From Clostridia bacterium (GTDB lineage: Bacteria; Bacillota; Clostridia; TANB77; CAG-508), in NCBI GenBank assembly GCA_017437145.1, contig JAFSBT010000003.1, forward strand, positions 248,001-312,000: a DNA stretch of 64,000 nucleotides, written 5' to 3'. Positions 27,488-36,227 of this stretch are shown in pieces. A program made the translations under genes and the position numbers. Each line of letters opens with the position of its first letter. Position 1 is the first letter of the stretch. The notes beneath the pieces are model-generated. The model was not told the origin of the DNA. It saw nothing but the letters and a program-made list of their open reading frames with translations, and searched no databases.

Positions 27488-27533
27488 AAAATATTAATGA
27501 ACGAATTTCATTCGTTCATTAATATTTTACATC
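27488..27533. terminator. Bidirectional terminator
   Basis: AATATTAATGAACGAAT / ATTCGTTCATTAATATT stem with short loop, shared by rluD-like and the convergent YkgJ-like gene, whose last codons it includes. Confidence 0.85.
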
Positions 27534-28133
27534 TTTTTTATAAATTTCTTTAACTCTTTCCATATTGTTTCTTACTTGTTTTTTTATATTTCTTTTCTTT
27601 AAATTATAATCTTTGAATAATATTATCTTTATTTCTTTACGAGTTTTTAAAGGTAGCTTTTTCCAATTTTCTTGTATGAATTCCATTAATTTTATCCATT
27701 CAATATATATGTCCTTATATTTTTTGTAAATTCCATGATTTCCATTTAACCATTTTTCAATTTTAATTAATTTTTTTTCTTTACAGACACATGTTCCCTT
27801 ATTAAAAAAATAATCTCTTTTTAAATTTTCAGGAACTAAAGGATACATTACACATTGCATAGGTTCAACTTTGTGTATACTGCAATGTTTTTCTTCTCTA
27901 TCATAAAAAATACAATCTTTCCTTTCACCGACAGCTTTTATTGCTATTTCTGGTTCTTCATCCTTTAGCTCGTAAGTATATTTCTTTAAAAATTCTTCAA
28001 TTGTAATTGATAAATGTTTGCTAATTTGAATTACGTTTATAGGAGTTAGTTTTATATCTCCTCTATTTATGCAACACTTATCGCAATTATCACACCCCAA
28101 ATAATCTTTATCTTTTATAGTTAAAATATCCAT
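27519..28133 (-). CDS. YkgJ-type cysteine-cluster (zinc/iron-chelating) protein
   Basis: 204 residues. The cysteine cluster C.NCDKCCINRGD at the N-terminus and C.....HC.IH...P..C..YP at about residues 90-110 is the signature of the YkgJ/CxxCxxCC family, thought to bind a metal or cluster. The C-terminal third is basic and helical. The next gene ends 10 bases upstream, so they are probably one operon. Biochemical role not established. Confidence 0.75.
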   Translation of the reverse strand: MDILTIKDKDYLGCDNCDKCCINRGDIKLTPINVIQISKHLSITIEEFLKKYTYELKDEEPEIAIKAVGERKDCIFYDREEKHCSIHKVEPMQCVMYPLVPENLKRDYFFNKGTCVCKEKKLIKIEKWLNGNHGIYKKYKDIYIEWIKLMEFIQENWKKLPLKTRKEIKIILFKDYNLKKRNIKKQVRNNMERVKEIYKKDVKY

Positions 28134-28143
28134 CTTTTCTCCT

Positions 28144-28662
28144 CTAAACTTTTATAGTTTTTATTATTTCTCCTTGTAAGTCTTTTAATTGTATATTATC
28201 TTCATCAATAATTAAATAACTATGTTTTGTTCCTCCTCGTGGCTTAGAAATTGAACCTGGATTTGCAATGATTCTTTCTCCTTGTTTTTCTATCATACCA
28301 TGGTGAGTATGCCCAAATAAAAAAATTTCTCCACAATCACTTGGTAAATTATATGGTCCATATATGTGTCCATGTGTTAAGGTTATTTTTTTATTGTTTA
28401 TTTCAATAGTTCTCATATATGTTAAGCTAAAATTAAATATGTCATCTATATATTCACTATCACAATTACCTTTTACTGCAATTATTGCTCCTGCCATATT
28501 ATTTAAAGTTTCCGCAACTTCATAGTCTGTTGAAGAATGAACATATCCACCAAAATCTCCAAGTATCAATAATTTTTCTGCCTCTTCTTCTTTATATCTC
28601 TCTAAAGCTCTATTTAAATATTCCATGTTTCCATGAATATCAGATATAACCATTGCTTTCAT
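28144..28662 (-). CDS. YfcE/MJ0936-family metallophosphoesterase
   Basis: 172 residues. The calcineurin-fold metal motifs are all visible: D.H at ISDIHGN, GDFGG, GNCDSE (GNCD), H at LTHGH and the late FGHTHH. Such enzymes are small phosphodiesterases acting in the cytoplasm on cyclic nucleotides or artificial phosphodiesters. The start has AAGGAGAAA. First gene of the pair with the YkgJ-like protein. Confidence 0.88.
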   Translation of the reverse strand: MKAMVISDIHGNMEYLNRALERYKEEEAEKLLILGDFGGYVHSSTDYEVAETLNNMAGAIIAVKGNCDSEYIDDIFNFSLTYMRTIEINNKKITLTHGHIYGPYNLPSDCGEIFLFGHTHHGMIEKQGERIIANPGSISKPRGGTKHSYLIIDEDNIQLKDLQGEIIKTIKV

Positions 28663-28734
28663 AAATTTCTCCTTAAAAATTGTTTATCTATTTTAAGTAT
28701 ATCACAAAGTCATTTTTATTGTATAGAAAAATTT

Positions 28735-28860
28735 ATTTTTATTTGGAGTTTGGAATTTAGATTTTGGTAGTTGGATGTATAGAGTAATTCTTCGTAGCCT
28801 TTTCAAATATTACTAACTGCCAATCACCAAATGCCAATTACAATTTTTTATAGTATTGAT
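28735..28860. repeat. Degenerate intergenic repeat
   Basis: TTTGGAGTTTGGAATTTAG, then GTAATTCTTCGTAG and CTAACTGCCAATCACCAAAT form loosely inverted arms. It resembles the outer part (ATTTCTTCGTAG) of the family without the central palindrome. Confidence 0.35.
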
Positions 28861-28861
28861 A

Positions 28862-28890
28862 TTGACAACATTATAAAAAATATGTTAATA
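28862..28890 (+). promoter_or_regulatory. tRNA-Leu promoter
   Basis: TTGACA, 17 bases, TTAATA, 15 bases before the tRNA. Confidence 0.8.
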
Positions 28891-28904
28891 TATATTTTGT
28901 TAAT

Positions 28905-28987
28905 GCGGATGTGGCGGAACTGGCAGACGCGCTGGTCTTAGGAACCAGTACTTCGGTGTGGAGGTTCAAGTCCTCTCATCCGCACCA
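28905..28987 (+). tRNA. tRNA-Leu (anticodon TAG)
   Basis: 83 bases including an encoded CCA. Acceptor GCGGATG/CATCCGC, anticodon stem CTGGT/ACCAG with loop CTTAGGA (anticodon TAG), a long variable arm (TACTTCGGTG) and T loop GTTCAAG, as in class II leucine tRNA. It reads CUA and, with wobble, other CUN codons. Confidence 0.95.
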
Positions 28988-28988
28988 G

Positions 28989-29020
28989 ATAAAGACTAAC
29001 GAAAGTTAGTCTTTTTTTGT
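28989..29020 (+). terminator. Terminator of tRNA-Leu
   Basis: AAGACTAAC/GTTAGTCTT with a GAAA loop and T tract. Confidence 0.85.
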
Positions 29021-29042
29021 ATTCTAAATCCCTTCCCCCACA

Positions 29043-29163
29043 TTGACAAAATAATTAATACATAGTAAAATAAATATAGGAAATAAAGAACCACAAACGT
29101 GGTTTGCCCGTTAATATGTAAAAAAACACATTGAACTGCCAGGTTACAGATGTGTTTTTTTAT
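29043..29163 (+). ncRNA. Candidate small antisense-type RNA with its promoter
   Basis: TTGACA (29043), 17 bases, TAAAAT (29066) is a near-perfect promoter. It predicts an RNA of about 85 bases starting near 29079, with a CCAC.AAACGTGG hairpin and a terminator AAAAAACACAT/ATGTGTTTTTT. No ORF is present. On the opposite strand, ending at the same bidirectional terminator, a frame encodes a 25-residue hydrophobic stretch (29167-29244), reminiscent of type I toxin-antitoxin loci of Firmicutes. Confidence 0.5.
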
Positions 29164-29166
29164 TGT

Positions 29167-29244
29167 CTATTTGCTCAAAATTACAACCAGTATAACTAAG
29201 GCAAATACTATAATAGTTTCGACAATTAAGCCAAATACATCTGC
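29167..29244 (-). other. Hydrophobic toxin-like peptide frame without a start codon
   Basis: The minus-strand frame reads ADVFGLIVETIIVFALVILV then VILSK and a stop, resembling small membrane toxins of type I systems. It lacks ATG, GTG or TTG in frame; an ATG just upstream is out of frame by one. Possibly a decayed toxin whose antisense RNA persists. Confidence 0.35.
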
Positions 29245-29366
29245 TTATCTTCATTCCCTATGTAGCGAAATATATCATATGTATAAATAAAAATCAATAT
29301 TTTTGTCGAACATTTTTTCGTTTTTATATTTAAATATTATAAAATAAAAAACGCAAAAATCTATTG

Positions 29367-29406
29367 CCTAAAAAATCATTTTATGGTATGATTTTTTATA
29401 GGCAAA
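29367..29406. other. Hairpin upstream of the patatin gene
   Basis: TTGCCTAAAAAATCAT / ATGATTTTTTATAGGCAA with an 8-base loop, about 65 bases before the start codon at 29469. Could be a leader terminator or regulatory hairpin. Confidence 0.5.
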
Positions 29407-29468
29407 AACATAAACTCTATGAATATGTTTTTATTTTTGCCTATATTTCCAATTTTCTGGAGGAAAAA

Positions 29469-30323
29469 ATGAATATCGGTTTAGTCTTATCAGGTGGTAT
29501 GGCTAAAGGCGCATATCAAATCGGTGCCTTAAAAGCTCTAAACAATTTTGTACCACTTGAAGAAATTAAATATATTAGCGCTGCTTCGGTTGGTGTATTA
29601 AATGGTTATGCTTATGCTACAAATAATATTGAAAATGCAGAAATAATGTGGAAAAATATTTGTTCTGAGGATTCAAAATCACTAATAAGCAAAATATTAA
29701 AAAGCAGTATGTTACAACAAAATATTAAAGGACTTTATTCTCCTGAACAAAAAATGTCTTCTGATTTTTATTGTTCATTATTAAATATAACTAATAGAAC
29801 TATAGATTATAAAAACCTTTTATCTGTTGAAAAAAGTGATGTACCCGACTTTTTAAAAGCCAGTGTTGCTATGCCAATTTATAATAAATCAGTTCAAATT
29901 GATAACATATCATATTATGATGGGGCAATGATTGATAACATTCCTGTATTCCCACTTTTAAAGCACAATCTTGATTATATTATTTGCATCTATTTTGATG
30001 ATACTTGTTATAAATTTGAAAATACATTTTTTGATAATAGAATAATAAAAATAACATTTCCATCTAAGAATATGTTAAAACAATCTATTGTTTTTAGCAA
30101 AGATAGTATTGATGATATGATTAATGAAGGATATCTTAAAGCAACTCAAATTTTAAAAACTATATTCTCTCAAGGTTATGATAATCTTGAATATATATAT
30201 AATGTTATAGATTATATGAACTTAACATCAGAAAAAAGATCTTTACGTATTACTGGAGATATACTTGTTACAAACTTTAATAAATTTACACAAAAATTTA
30301 CGAAAAGAAAAATTGTAGTTTAA
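29469..30323 (+). CDS. Patatin-like phospholipase
   Basis: 284 residues from the ATG after GGAGGAAAAA; earlier in-frame ATGs lie inside a leader hairpin. The oxyanion motif is LVLSGGMAKGAYQIGAL, the nucleophile elbow is AASVGVLN (usual G.S.G appears as ASVGV, keeping the Ser), and the catalytic Asp is in YDGAMIDN. It resembles bacterial RssA-like lipases that act on membrane phospholipids. The relaxed elbow may mean altered activity. Monocistronic. Confidence 0.78.
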   Translation: MNIGLVLSGGMAKGAYQIGALKALNNFVPLEEIKYISAASVGVLNGYAYATNNIENAEIMWKNICSEDSKSLISKILKSSMLQQNIKGLYSPEQKMSSDFYCSLLNITNRTIDYKNLLSVEKSDVPDFLKASVAMPIYNKSVQIDNISYYDGAMIDNIPVFPLLKHNLDYIICIYFDDTCYKFENTFFDNRIIKITFPSKNMLKQSIVFSKDSIDDMINEGYLKATQILKTIFSQGYDNLEYIYNVIDYMNLTSEKRSLRITGDILVTNFNKFTQKFTKRKIVV

Positions 30324-30378
30324 ATATAAGAGAAAACTTGTGGAACTTCACTTCCCTTGTTTTCTTTTTTTATTGTTT

Positions 30379-30407
30379 TTGCTATTTTATGTCAAATATG
30401 TTATAAT
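30379..30407 (+). promoter_or_regulatory. Promoter of the 87-residue cassette gene
   Basis: TTGCTA, 17 bases, TATAAT; an AGATATGC/GCATATCT hairpin follows in the leader at about 30433-30461. Confidence 0.6.
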
Positions 30408-30496
30408 GTATATATGTCATTGATCACAAAAAAGATATGCATGTTAATTTAAAGCATATCTCCGTGTAGATTTAAAAATGATTGGAGGATTTCACA

Positions 30497-30760
30497 ATGA
30501 CAGTAGACAACACATCCAAAAGAGTCGACCCTACCAAAAAGGAAGGCCCCTTCCGTTTCCACATTTTCAAGGATTCTGAAGGAAAATGGACCGCAGAGGC
30601 CGGCCTCAAAGCTCTCCTTGATAAATACACTCAGGAGCAGATTGAATCTATGGCTATCCTCAGCGATGGACATTACATACTTGAGTTTATCGCTGGTTTC
30701 GACCAGAACGATGCTCTTGTGTATGTCAAAACGCCTCCCCCGCCAGATTCGGCAAACTAA
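30497..30760 (+). CDS. Hypothetical small protein
   Basis: 87 residues from ATG 30497, with GGAGG 9 bases upstream. Mixed alpha/beta, ending in a proline-rich PPPPDSAN tail. It belongs to the GC-richer cassettes (GCC, CTC, ACC codons) with its own promoter and strong terminator. No family recognised. Confidence 0.6.
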   Translation: MTVDNTSKRVDPTKKEGPFRFHIFKDSEGKWTAEAGLKALLDKYTQEQIESMAILSDGHYILEFIAGFDQNDALVYVKTPPPPDSAN

Positions 30761-30765
30761 ATCAC

Positions 30766-30809
30766 ACAAAAAAGTTCAGCGGATTCACTCCGCTGACTTT
30801 TTTTTATGT
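30766..30809 (+). terminator. Strong intrinsic terminator
   Basis: AAAAAAGTTCAGCGGA / TCCGCTGACTTTTTTTT. Confidence 0.9.
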
Positions 30810-30941
30810 AATAGGAAAGTTCTACTTTCCTATTATATAAATCGGCAAGAAAAAGTGTGCAAAAACACATTTCTTGTGAAAACATATTAATTTTTTTATA
30901 ATAATGTGATAATATATAAAAAAACAAATGGAGAAAATATA

Positions 30942-32334
30942 ATGTTTAGTTTAAAAGATTTAGAAAAATATACTAATGGAAAAATAATAAATGGTAATGA
31001 GAATACTATGATTAATAACTATTGTGTTAATCATGAATTTTATATTAATGGTGCTTTCTATGTTCCTATAATTTTTCATGGTATTAATAGGGAAATTTAC
31101 ATTATAGAATCAGTAAAGCTTGGTGCTATTGGTTTCATGATTGAAAGGACATCTGAAAATTATGAAAATATAATAAAAGAATCAAAATCAATAAATCCCA
31201 ATATATGTATTTTAGAAGTTAATCATGTTAATGATTCAATATGTGCTCTTGCAAAAATAAATAGAAGCTTAAATATAAATATACCTATAATAGGTGTTAC
31301 GGGAAGTGTTGGAAAAACAACCATGAGTTGTTTATTATCTAATATATTAAAAGGTGTTTCACGATTTTGATAATAGAAATATGAATACTGATGTTTTAAT
31401 TTCTAATGATTTAATGCATTTAGAAAATTATGATATGGCTGTTATAGAAATGGGAACCTCTGCTCCTGGCAACATGACTGTTCTTTCTGATTTAGTAAGA
31501 CCTTCAATTGGAGTAATAACAACAATTGGCACTGCTCATCTTAACAAATTTCATACTAAGGAAAATATTTTAAAAGATAAATTACATATTGCTGATTATA
31601 TTAAAGATGAAAAATTATTGTTTGTTAATAGTTCTGATTCTCTATTAAATAATTTAGAAGAAGTTTTTTCATACAGTATAATAAAATGCTCTATGAATGA
31701 AGCCACTAATATTATTGAAAACGATTTTGGTATTTCTTTTGAAATTGATATATACAATAAAAAAACAAAATTTGATTTAGAATTATTTGGATTACATTAT
31801 TTATCAAGCATAGTTATAGCTATAAGAATAGCAGAACATTATAAAATAAAATATGAAAATATCATATCAGGAATACAAGAATTTAAACCTATTGACGGAA
31901 GACAAAAAGTATTAACAAATAAAAATAAAAATCTATTTTTAATAGATGATTCTTATAGTTCAAGTTTTGAATCTGTAAAGCTTGGTTTAGATGTTTCTAA
32001 TAAAATAAAAAGTAAAAGAAAAATTGCTATTTTAGGTAAAATGGCTGCATACGGAGATGATTCAACTTTTATGCATGAAAAATTAGGTCAATATTTTGAA
32101 AATTTAAATTTTGACTATCTATATTTAACAGGTGAATATACTAAACATATTTTCAAAGGTGCATTAACCTGTTTAGAAGAAAAAAGAATCAAAAAATTTA
32201 AAACAAAAGAATTATTACTTGAAGATTTGAAAAACAATATTCAAGATGGTGACCTACTTTATATTAAAGCTGCCCATACACAAGATTTTAATTATATTGT
32301 ACAAGAACTAAAAAAAGAATATGAACTCTATTAA
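30942..32334 (+). CDS. MurF-like Mur ligase, frameshifted (not at CGG)
   Basis: From ATG 30942 (GGAGAAAATATA upstream) the first frame gives a MurF-type N-terminal domain and P-loop GVTGSVGKTTMS, then stops at 31368-31370. The +1 frame continues FDNRNMNTDVLISND..., YDMAVIEMGTSAPG, and the C-terminal domain to 32334. The total is 1393 bases (3n+1), giving about 463 residues. Skipping one base between 31353 and 31365 restores the protein; TCA CGA TTT to TCA GAT TTT is one option. There is no CGG here, so this is either a real mutation or a different shift site. MurF-type ligases add D-Ala-D-Ala to peptidoglycan precursors. Confidence 0.7.
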
Positions 32335-32341
32335 ACATACA

Positions 32342-32413
32342 CATTATGGGGACGGAGAAAAAAATCAGCTTTTCTTTTTTCAAAACCTGATTTTTTTCTC
32401 CGTCCCCATAATG
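32342..32413. repeat. Perfect 27-bp inverted repeat
   Basis: CATTATGGGGACGGAG followed by seven A and TCAG forms one arm; an exact inverted copy ends at 32413, with an 18-base loop. It lies between the convergent MurF-like gene and ktrA and could end both transcripts. The GGGGACGG ends resemble REP-type elements. Confidence 0.75.
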
Positions 32414-32417
32414 CTTT

Positions 32418-33071
32418 TTATAACAATCCACTCTCATCTAGTTTTTTATTTTCTGCTATTGCAACTAATGTATCTTTTTCTTCTATTACATATTGCTCAT
32501 TTGGAGATATTTCCAAATCTTTGTCTGCATTCTTCACACATAATACATTAAGTCCATAGTTTTCTCTTAATTCTAATTTACCTATAGTTTTTCCAATCCA
32601 TTTTTCTAATGCATTAATTTCTACTATACTATATTCGTCTGAAAAGTTTATTGCATCTATTACACTTTCATTCATTATACTTTTGGCAAGTTTTATTCCC
32701 ATTTCTGTTTCAGGTGAAATTATTTTATCTATATCCATTTTTTCTAATATTTTTTTATGCATTTCACTAGCAGATTTTACAATAATTTGTGGAATTCCTT
32801 TTTCTTGGAATACTAATGCAGCCATTATACTTTCTTCTATACTATCTAAAGTAATAATTGCTACATCAAAACTATTTAATGATAAATCTTCCATTTTATC
32901 TAAATCATGCATATCTACTTGAACTGCATGTGTTGCATATTCATCTGCAACTTCGACTCTTTCCATACTTTTATCTATCGCTAATATCTCACAATTATAT
33001 TTTGATAATTGTTTCACTATGCTTAAACCAAATGATTTTAATCCTAACACTAAAATATGTTTTTTTACCAT
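32418..33071 (-). CDS. ktrA: Potassium uptake regulatory subunit KtrA/TrkA
   Basis: 217 residues with an RCK-N Rossmann domain (ILVLGLKSFGLSIVKQL, replacing the classical GxGxxG with GLKSFG) and an RCK-C domain from about residue 135. It gates the membrane subunit KtrB in response to nucleotides. It is encoded 12 bases downstream of ktrB, as usual. Confidence 0.88.
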   Translation of the reverse strand: MVKKHILVLGLKSFGLSIVKQLSKYNCEILAIDKSMERVEVADEYATHAVQVDMHDLDKMEDLSLNSFDVAIITLDSIEESIMAALVFQEKGIPQIIVKSASEMHKKILEKMDIDKIISPETEMGIKLAKSIMNESVIDAINFSDEYSIVEINALEKWIGKTIGKLELRENYGLNVLCVKNADKDLEISPNEQYVIEEKDTLVAIAENKKLDESGLL

Positions 33072-33083
33072 AATACTTCTCCT

Positions 33084-34512
33084 TTACCCTACTATAATAT
33101 TTCCTTTTGGATATGATGATATACTTTCATTTTTTTCTTTTCCATTCTTAAATATTGCTACAGATATTGTAATTGGTCCTAATCTTCCGATAATCATCAA
33201 CATTAAAATTATTATTTTACCCATAGATGATAATCCGCTTGTTACATTTAATGAAAGACCAACTGTTCCAAATGCTGATACTGCCTCAAAAAATATATCC
33301 ATAAAACTAAATGTTGTATATTTTGCTATTTCTGTTCCATATAAATCCTCTTGGAGCGATATTTCTGAAATCAGCAATCCTAATATAGATATTATAACAA
33401 TAAATATACTAATTGCAAGTATTACTAATGCTCTTTTTACTATTTCAAACGATATATTTTTCTTAAATATATTTATTTCATTTCTTCCCTTTATAAAATT
33501 CATTACACATAGTACTAAAATTGCAAATGTTGTTGTTTTTATCCCACCTGATGTACTAGCTGGTGAACCACCTATAAACATATAACATATAGATATGAAT
33601 TTTCCTGCTGTTGTAAGTTCTTCTTGGTTTATAGTAGCAAAACCTGCAGTCCTTAAAGTTGTTGACTGAAATGCTGATTTTAATATTTTTATTCCCTGTG
33701 AATCACTTCCCATAACAGTCAAATTATTGCTCTCCAATCCATATATTAATGCTGTTCCCGATAACAATAATATTAAAGTTGTGACTAAAACAATTTTTGA
33801 ATGTAGAGATAATTCTTTCCACATTCTTTTTATATTCAACTTTTCTCTAATTACTTTTCTTAATGTTCTAAAAATATCGCTCCAAACAGTAAATCCTAAA
33901 CCTCCAACTATAATTAGAGTCATTAATGTAATATTAACTATGATATCTGAACTATAACTTATAAAACTATTATTTCCTATAACATCAAATCCTGCATTAC
34001 AAAATGCCGAAATTGAATGAAATATTGAATAAAAAATTCCTGTTTTCGTTCCATATTCTGGTATAAATCTTATTGCTAAAAATAAAACCCCTATTAATTC
34101 AAATATAAAAGTATATTTACAAATTCTTTTTACTAAATTAACCATTCCGCTAAAATTATCTTGATTTAAAGATTCTTTTATAATTATTCTATCAGAAAGG
34201 TTAATCTTCTTTCCAATGAACATCAGTATTAATGAAATTAATGTCATGAATCCGTAGTCCGCCTATTTGTATTAGGCACATTATTACTACTTGTCCAAAT
34301 ATAGTAAATTGTTCTGCTGGAATTTTAGTTGTTAAACCAGTTACACACACTGCAGATGTAGATGTAAATAACGCATCTATAAAACTAATTGTTTTTCCAG
34401 ATTGATTAGATATAGGTAATCTTAAAAGTATTGTACCTATTAAAATTATAATAAGCATCCCAAAAAGTAAAATTTTTGTTGATGACATTTTTGATTTTAT
34501 AGCTTGTTTCAT
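33084..34512 (-). CDS. ktrB: Potassium uptake membrane subunit KtrB/TrkH, frame restored by +1 shift at CGG
   Basis: The start at 34512 leads into membrane segments and the selectivity-filter motif TSAVCVTGL. Codon 87 is CGG (34252-34254) and the zero frame stops 16 codons later. Skipping the C turns GGL-R-IHD into QIGGLGFMTLISL, the highly conserved sequence of this family, and the frame then runs to 33084 with the remaining filter loops (CNAGFD, STTLRTAGF, GTVGLS). Total 475 residues; extent 1429 bases (3n+1). Followed by ktrA. Confidence 0.88.
34252..34254 (-). other. CGG +1 recoding site (ktrB)
   Basis: Zero frame GGA CTA CGG ATT CAT; shifted GGA CTA GGA TTC ATG, restoring the conserved GGLGFMT. 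Confidence 0.8.
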
Positions 34513-34596
34513 TTGTTTTTCCTTTCCTTTTGTAAAACATTTATATATTAATTTTTATCATATAAAATTTAATTTGTCCATATTAAAAATAAAAAA

Positions 34597-34622
34597 TACA
34601 CTGGCGGGCAGGTACCAGTGTG
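34597..34622 (-). terminator. Hairpin ending cassette gene 34630
   Basis: ACACTGGCGGGCAGGTACCA then GTGT. The same hairpin occurs at 35404 after the paralogous gene. Confidence 0.65.
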
Positions 34623-34629
34623 TCGTTTG

Positions 34630-35148
34630 TTATAAAACAGGTCTTGGTTTTGATTTGTATGTTGAATTTCGAATCACTTCTTCAATAACAACTTTGGATT
34701 GTGACTCATACATTTCAGCAACTTTTCCTCTTTCGCTTGATACAGCAACTAAAGCGATACCGTCTGTTGTAGAAGTCTTAATAGCATAAGTCTTGTTGAT
34801 TTCTTTGATTATATTTTCATCAAAAACTTCTTCAGGATTGCTAATCTTGACTTCTCTAAAGATGAACCAGTCAAGCTGACCGTGTATCATACTTTCGATA
34901 TTTTTTATCTGCTTATTATAAGCGAATGATTTGATTCCCATTACAATTGTTATTATTGCTGCCAAAATAACTCCAGCTATGCCAAGCCACATTAATGTTG
35001 TATAAATCTCAAGATCATATGCACTTTCGCTTGATTGTAATGCAGCATAAAAAATTGTAAAAATGAATATCATTACAAAAAAACCTACAATTCCTGCTTT
35101 TGTTTCCGATATATAAGAATAGTATTTTTTCTTTAATTCTTTCAGCAT
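34630..35148 (-). CDS. Two-helix membrane protein, paralogue 1
   Basis: 172 residues from ATG 35148; the spacing to GAAAGG matches its paralogue at 35985. Two membrane segments (about 23-42 and 56-80) are followed by a cytoplasmic alpha/beta domain of about 90 residues that includes VAVSSERGKVAEMYESQ. Similar in architecture to 35452-35985. GC-richer cassette with a conserved structured leader and a shared terminator sequence. No known family. Confidence 0.6.
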   Translation of the reverse strand: MLKELKKKYYSYISETKAGIVGFFVMIFIFTIFYAALQSSESAYDLEIYTTLMWLGIAGVILAAIITIVMGIKSFAYNKQIKNIESMIHGQLDWFIFREVKISNPEEVFDENIIKEINKTYAIKTSTTDGIALVAVSSERGKVAEMYESQSKVVIEEVIRNSTYKSKPRPVL

Positions 35149-35262
35149 TTGAAAAATCAAACCTTTCGCAAAATTATTTGCATTGCGACTAGCTAAGCTA
35201 GTTGCAATACAATAAACATTGTATCATAACTAGCCCTGCCACTTAGCTAATATGATTTTACA
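35149..35262 (-). promoter_or_regulatory. Conserved structured 5' leader, copy 1
   Basis: About 100 bases nearly identical to 35986-36098. It contains a GCATTGC / GCAATGC-type stem around ACTAGCTTAGCTAG, plus the strings AGTGGCAGGGCTAGTTAT and GCGAAAGG at the ribosome site. Conservation between two diverged coding regions suggests a regulatory RNA or translational operator. Confidence 0.55.
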
Positions 35263-35270
35263 ATGTGTAT

Positions 35271-35299
35271 ATTATATCATAACATTTTAATTATGTAAA
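35271..35299 (-). promoter_or_regulatory. Promoter of paralogue 1
   Basis: TTTACA, 17 bases, TATAAT on the minus strand. Confidence 0.6.
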
Positions 35300-35329
35300 A
35301 TAAAATTTAATAAAAATATATAGCTATTT

Positions 35330-35366
35330 CTTCGAAGTGCGGGCGATGAAACATCGCCCCTACATT
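35330..35366. repeat. Interspersed palindromic repeat copy
   Basis: TTCGAAGTGCGGGCGATG / CATCGCCCCTACA with an AAA loop; a core variant with a self-complementary change. Confidence 0.7.
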
Positions 35367-35403
35367 GACTCTACAAAAAAACATACACTGATATATAATA
35401 AAA

Positions 35404-35431
35404 AACACTGGCGGGCAGGTACCAGTGTGTT
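35404..35431 (-). terminator. Hairpin ending cassette gene 35452
   Basis: ACACTGGCGGGCAGGTACCA then GTGTGT, identical to 34597-34622. Confidence 0.65.
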
Positions 35432-35451
35432 GGTTGTTATAAAACAATTTT

Positions 35452-35985
35452 TTATTCGATTGTTTCAGGCTGTTCTTCCTCATCAGTTACTTCTGAGGGA
35501 AGCCATTCCTGTATATAAACTTCATCAATTTGAACATCCTTTTTTGGAAATTCGCTGTCAAGGATAATTCTTCCTTTTGAATCCTCAATGATAACAGCAA
35601 TTCTATCATTCCACAATGTTTTTCGCTTTGCATAGAAATTCATCGATATAGAAAGAGATGACAGCACCGCATCGTTCAGTTTTGATGAAAAGGTAATTTC
35701 AACCTTTCGGTATGTATCAGTTGGAAGCTCTTGATAAAACTTTTCCTGAAGTTCTTTGATTTCAGCAATTGCCTTTATTTCAAGTAGTTTATATATGCCT
35801 ACTATTACAAGACATGCAAGAAACAATCCTCCAAACATCAAAAACTCAGGTTTCTTAAAGCATCCCCAGCCTGATTCGTTAAGCTTGAAAATTAAAATAA
35901 AAAAGAGTCCTACGATTCCGAAATTAATAAATGAACGTTCTTTCTTGTATTCATCTATATGTTCCCTAAGCTTGTAAATTTTCAT
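35452..35985 (-). CDS. Two-helix membrane protein, paralogue 2
   Basis: 177 residues: a charged N-terminus, two membrane segments (about 19-36 and 46-65), then a cytoplasmic domain of about 110 residues (RKTLWNDRIAVIIEDSKGRI) and an acidic tail. Same leader, promoter type and terminator as 34630-35148. Probably an ancient cassette duplication. Function unknown. Confidence 0.6.
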   Translation of the reverse strand: MKIYKLREHIDEYKKERSFINFGIVGLFFILIFKLNESGWGCFKKPEFLMFGGLFLACLVIVGIYKLLEIKAIAEIKELQEKFYQELPTDTYRKVEITFSSKLNDAVLSSLSISMNFYAKRKTLWNDRIAVIIEDSKGRIILDSEFPKKDVQIDEVYIQEWLPSEVTDEEEQPETIE

Positions 35986-36098
35986 TTATTTATTCAACCT
36001 TTCGCAAAATTATTTGCATTGCGCCTAGCTAAGCTAGTTGCAATGCAATTTTCATCGCATTATAACTAGCCCTGCCACTTAGCTAGATAATTTTCCGA
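35986..36098 (-). promoter_or_regulatory. Conserved structured 5' leader, copy 2
   Basis: Near copy of 35149-35262. GCATTGCAACTAGC / GCTAGGCGCAATGC hairpin followed by AAATAATTTTGCGAAAGG. Confidence 0.55.
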
Positions 36099-36105
36099 TA
36101 TTAAT

Positions 36106-36134
36106 ATAATAACACATTTTCTTTATTATGTAAA
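36106..36134 (-). promoter_or_regulatory. Promoter of paralogue 2
   Basis: TTTACA, 17 bases, TATTAT on the minus strand, same layout as 35271-35299. Confidence 0.55.
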
Positions 36135-36227
36135 GTTTTAGCTGTCTTGTACCACTTTATAATCATATAAATTAAATACAAATAAATCATCGAGTAAAGA
36201 ATTAGTGTAATGTAGATGCTATTTCGA

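Noticed and set aside
33019..33585. 188-codon plus-strand frame inside ktrB
   Set aside because: Antisense to a membrane protein with known motifs; no start signal.
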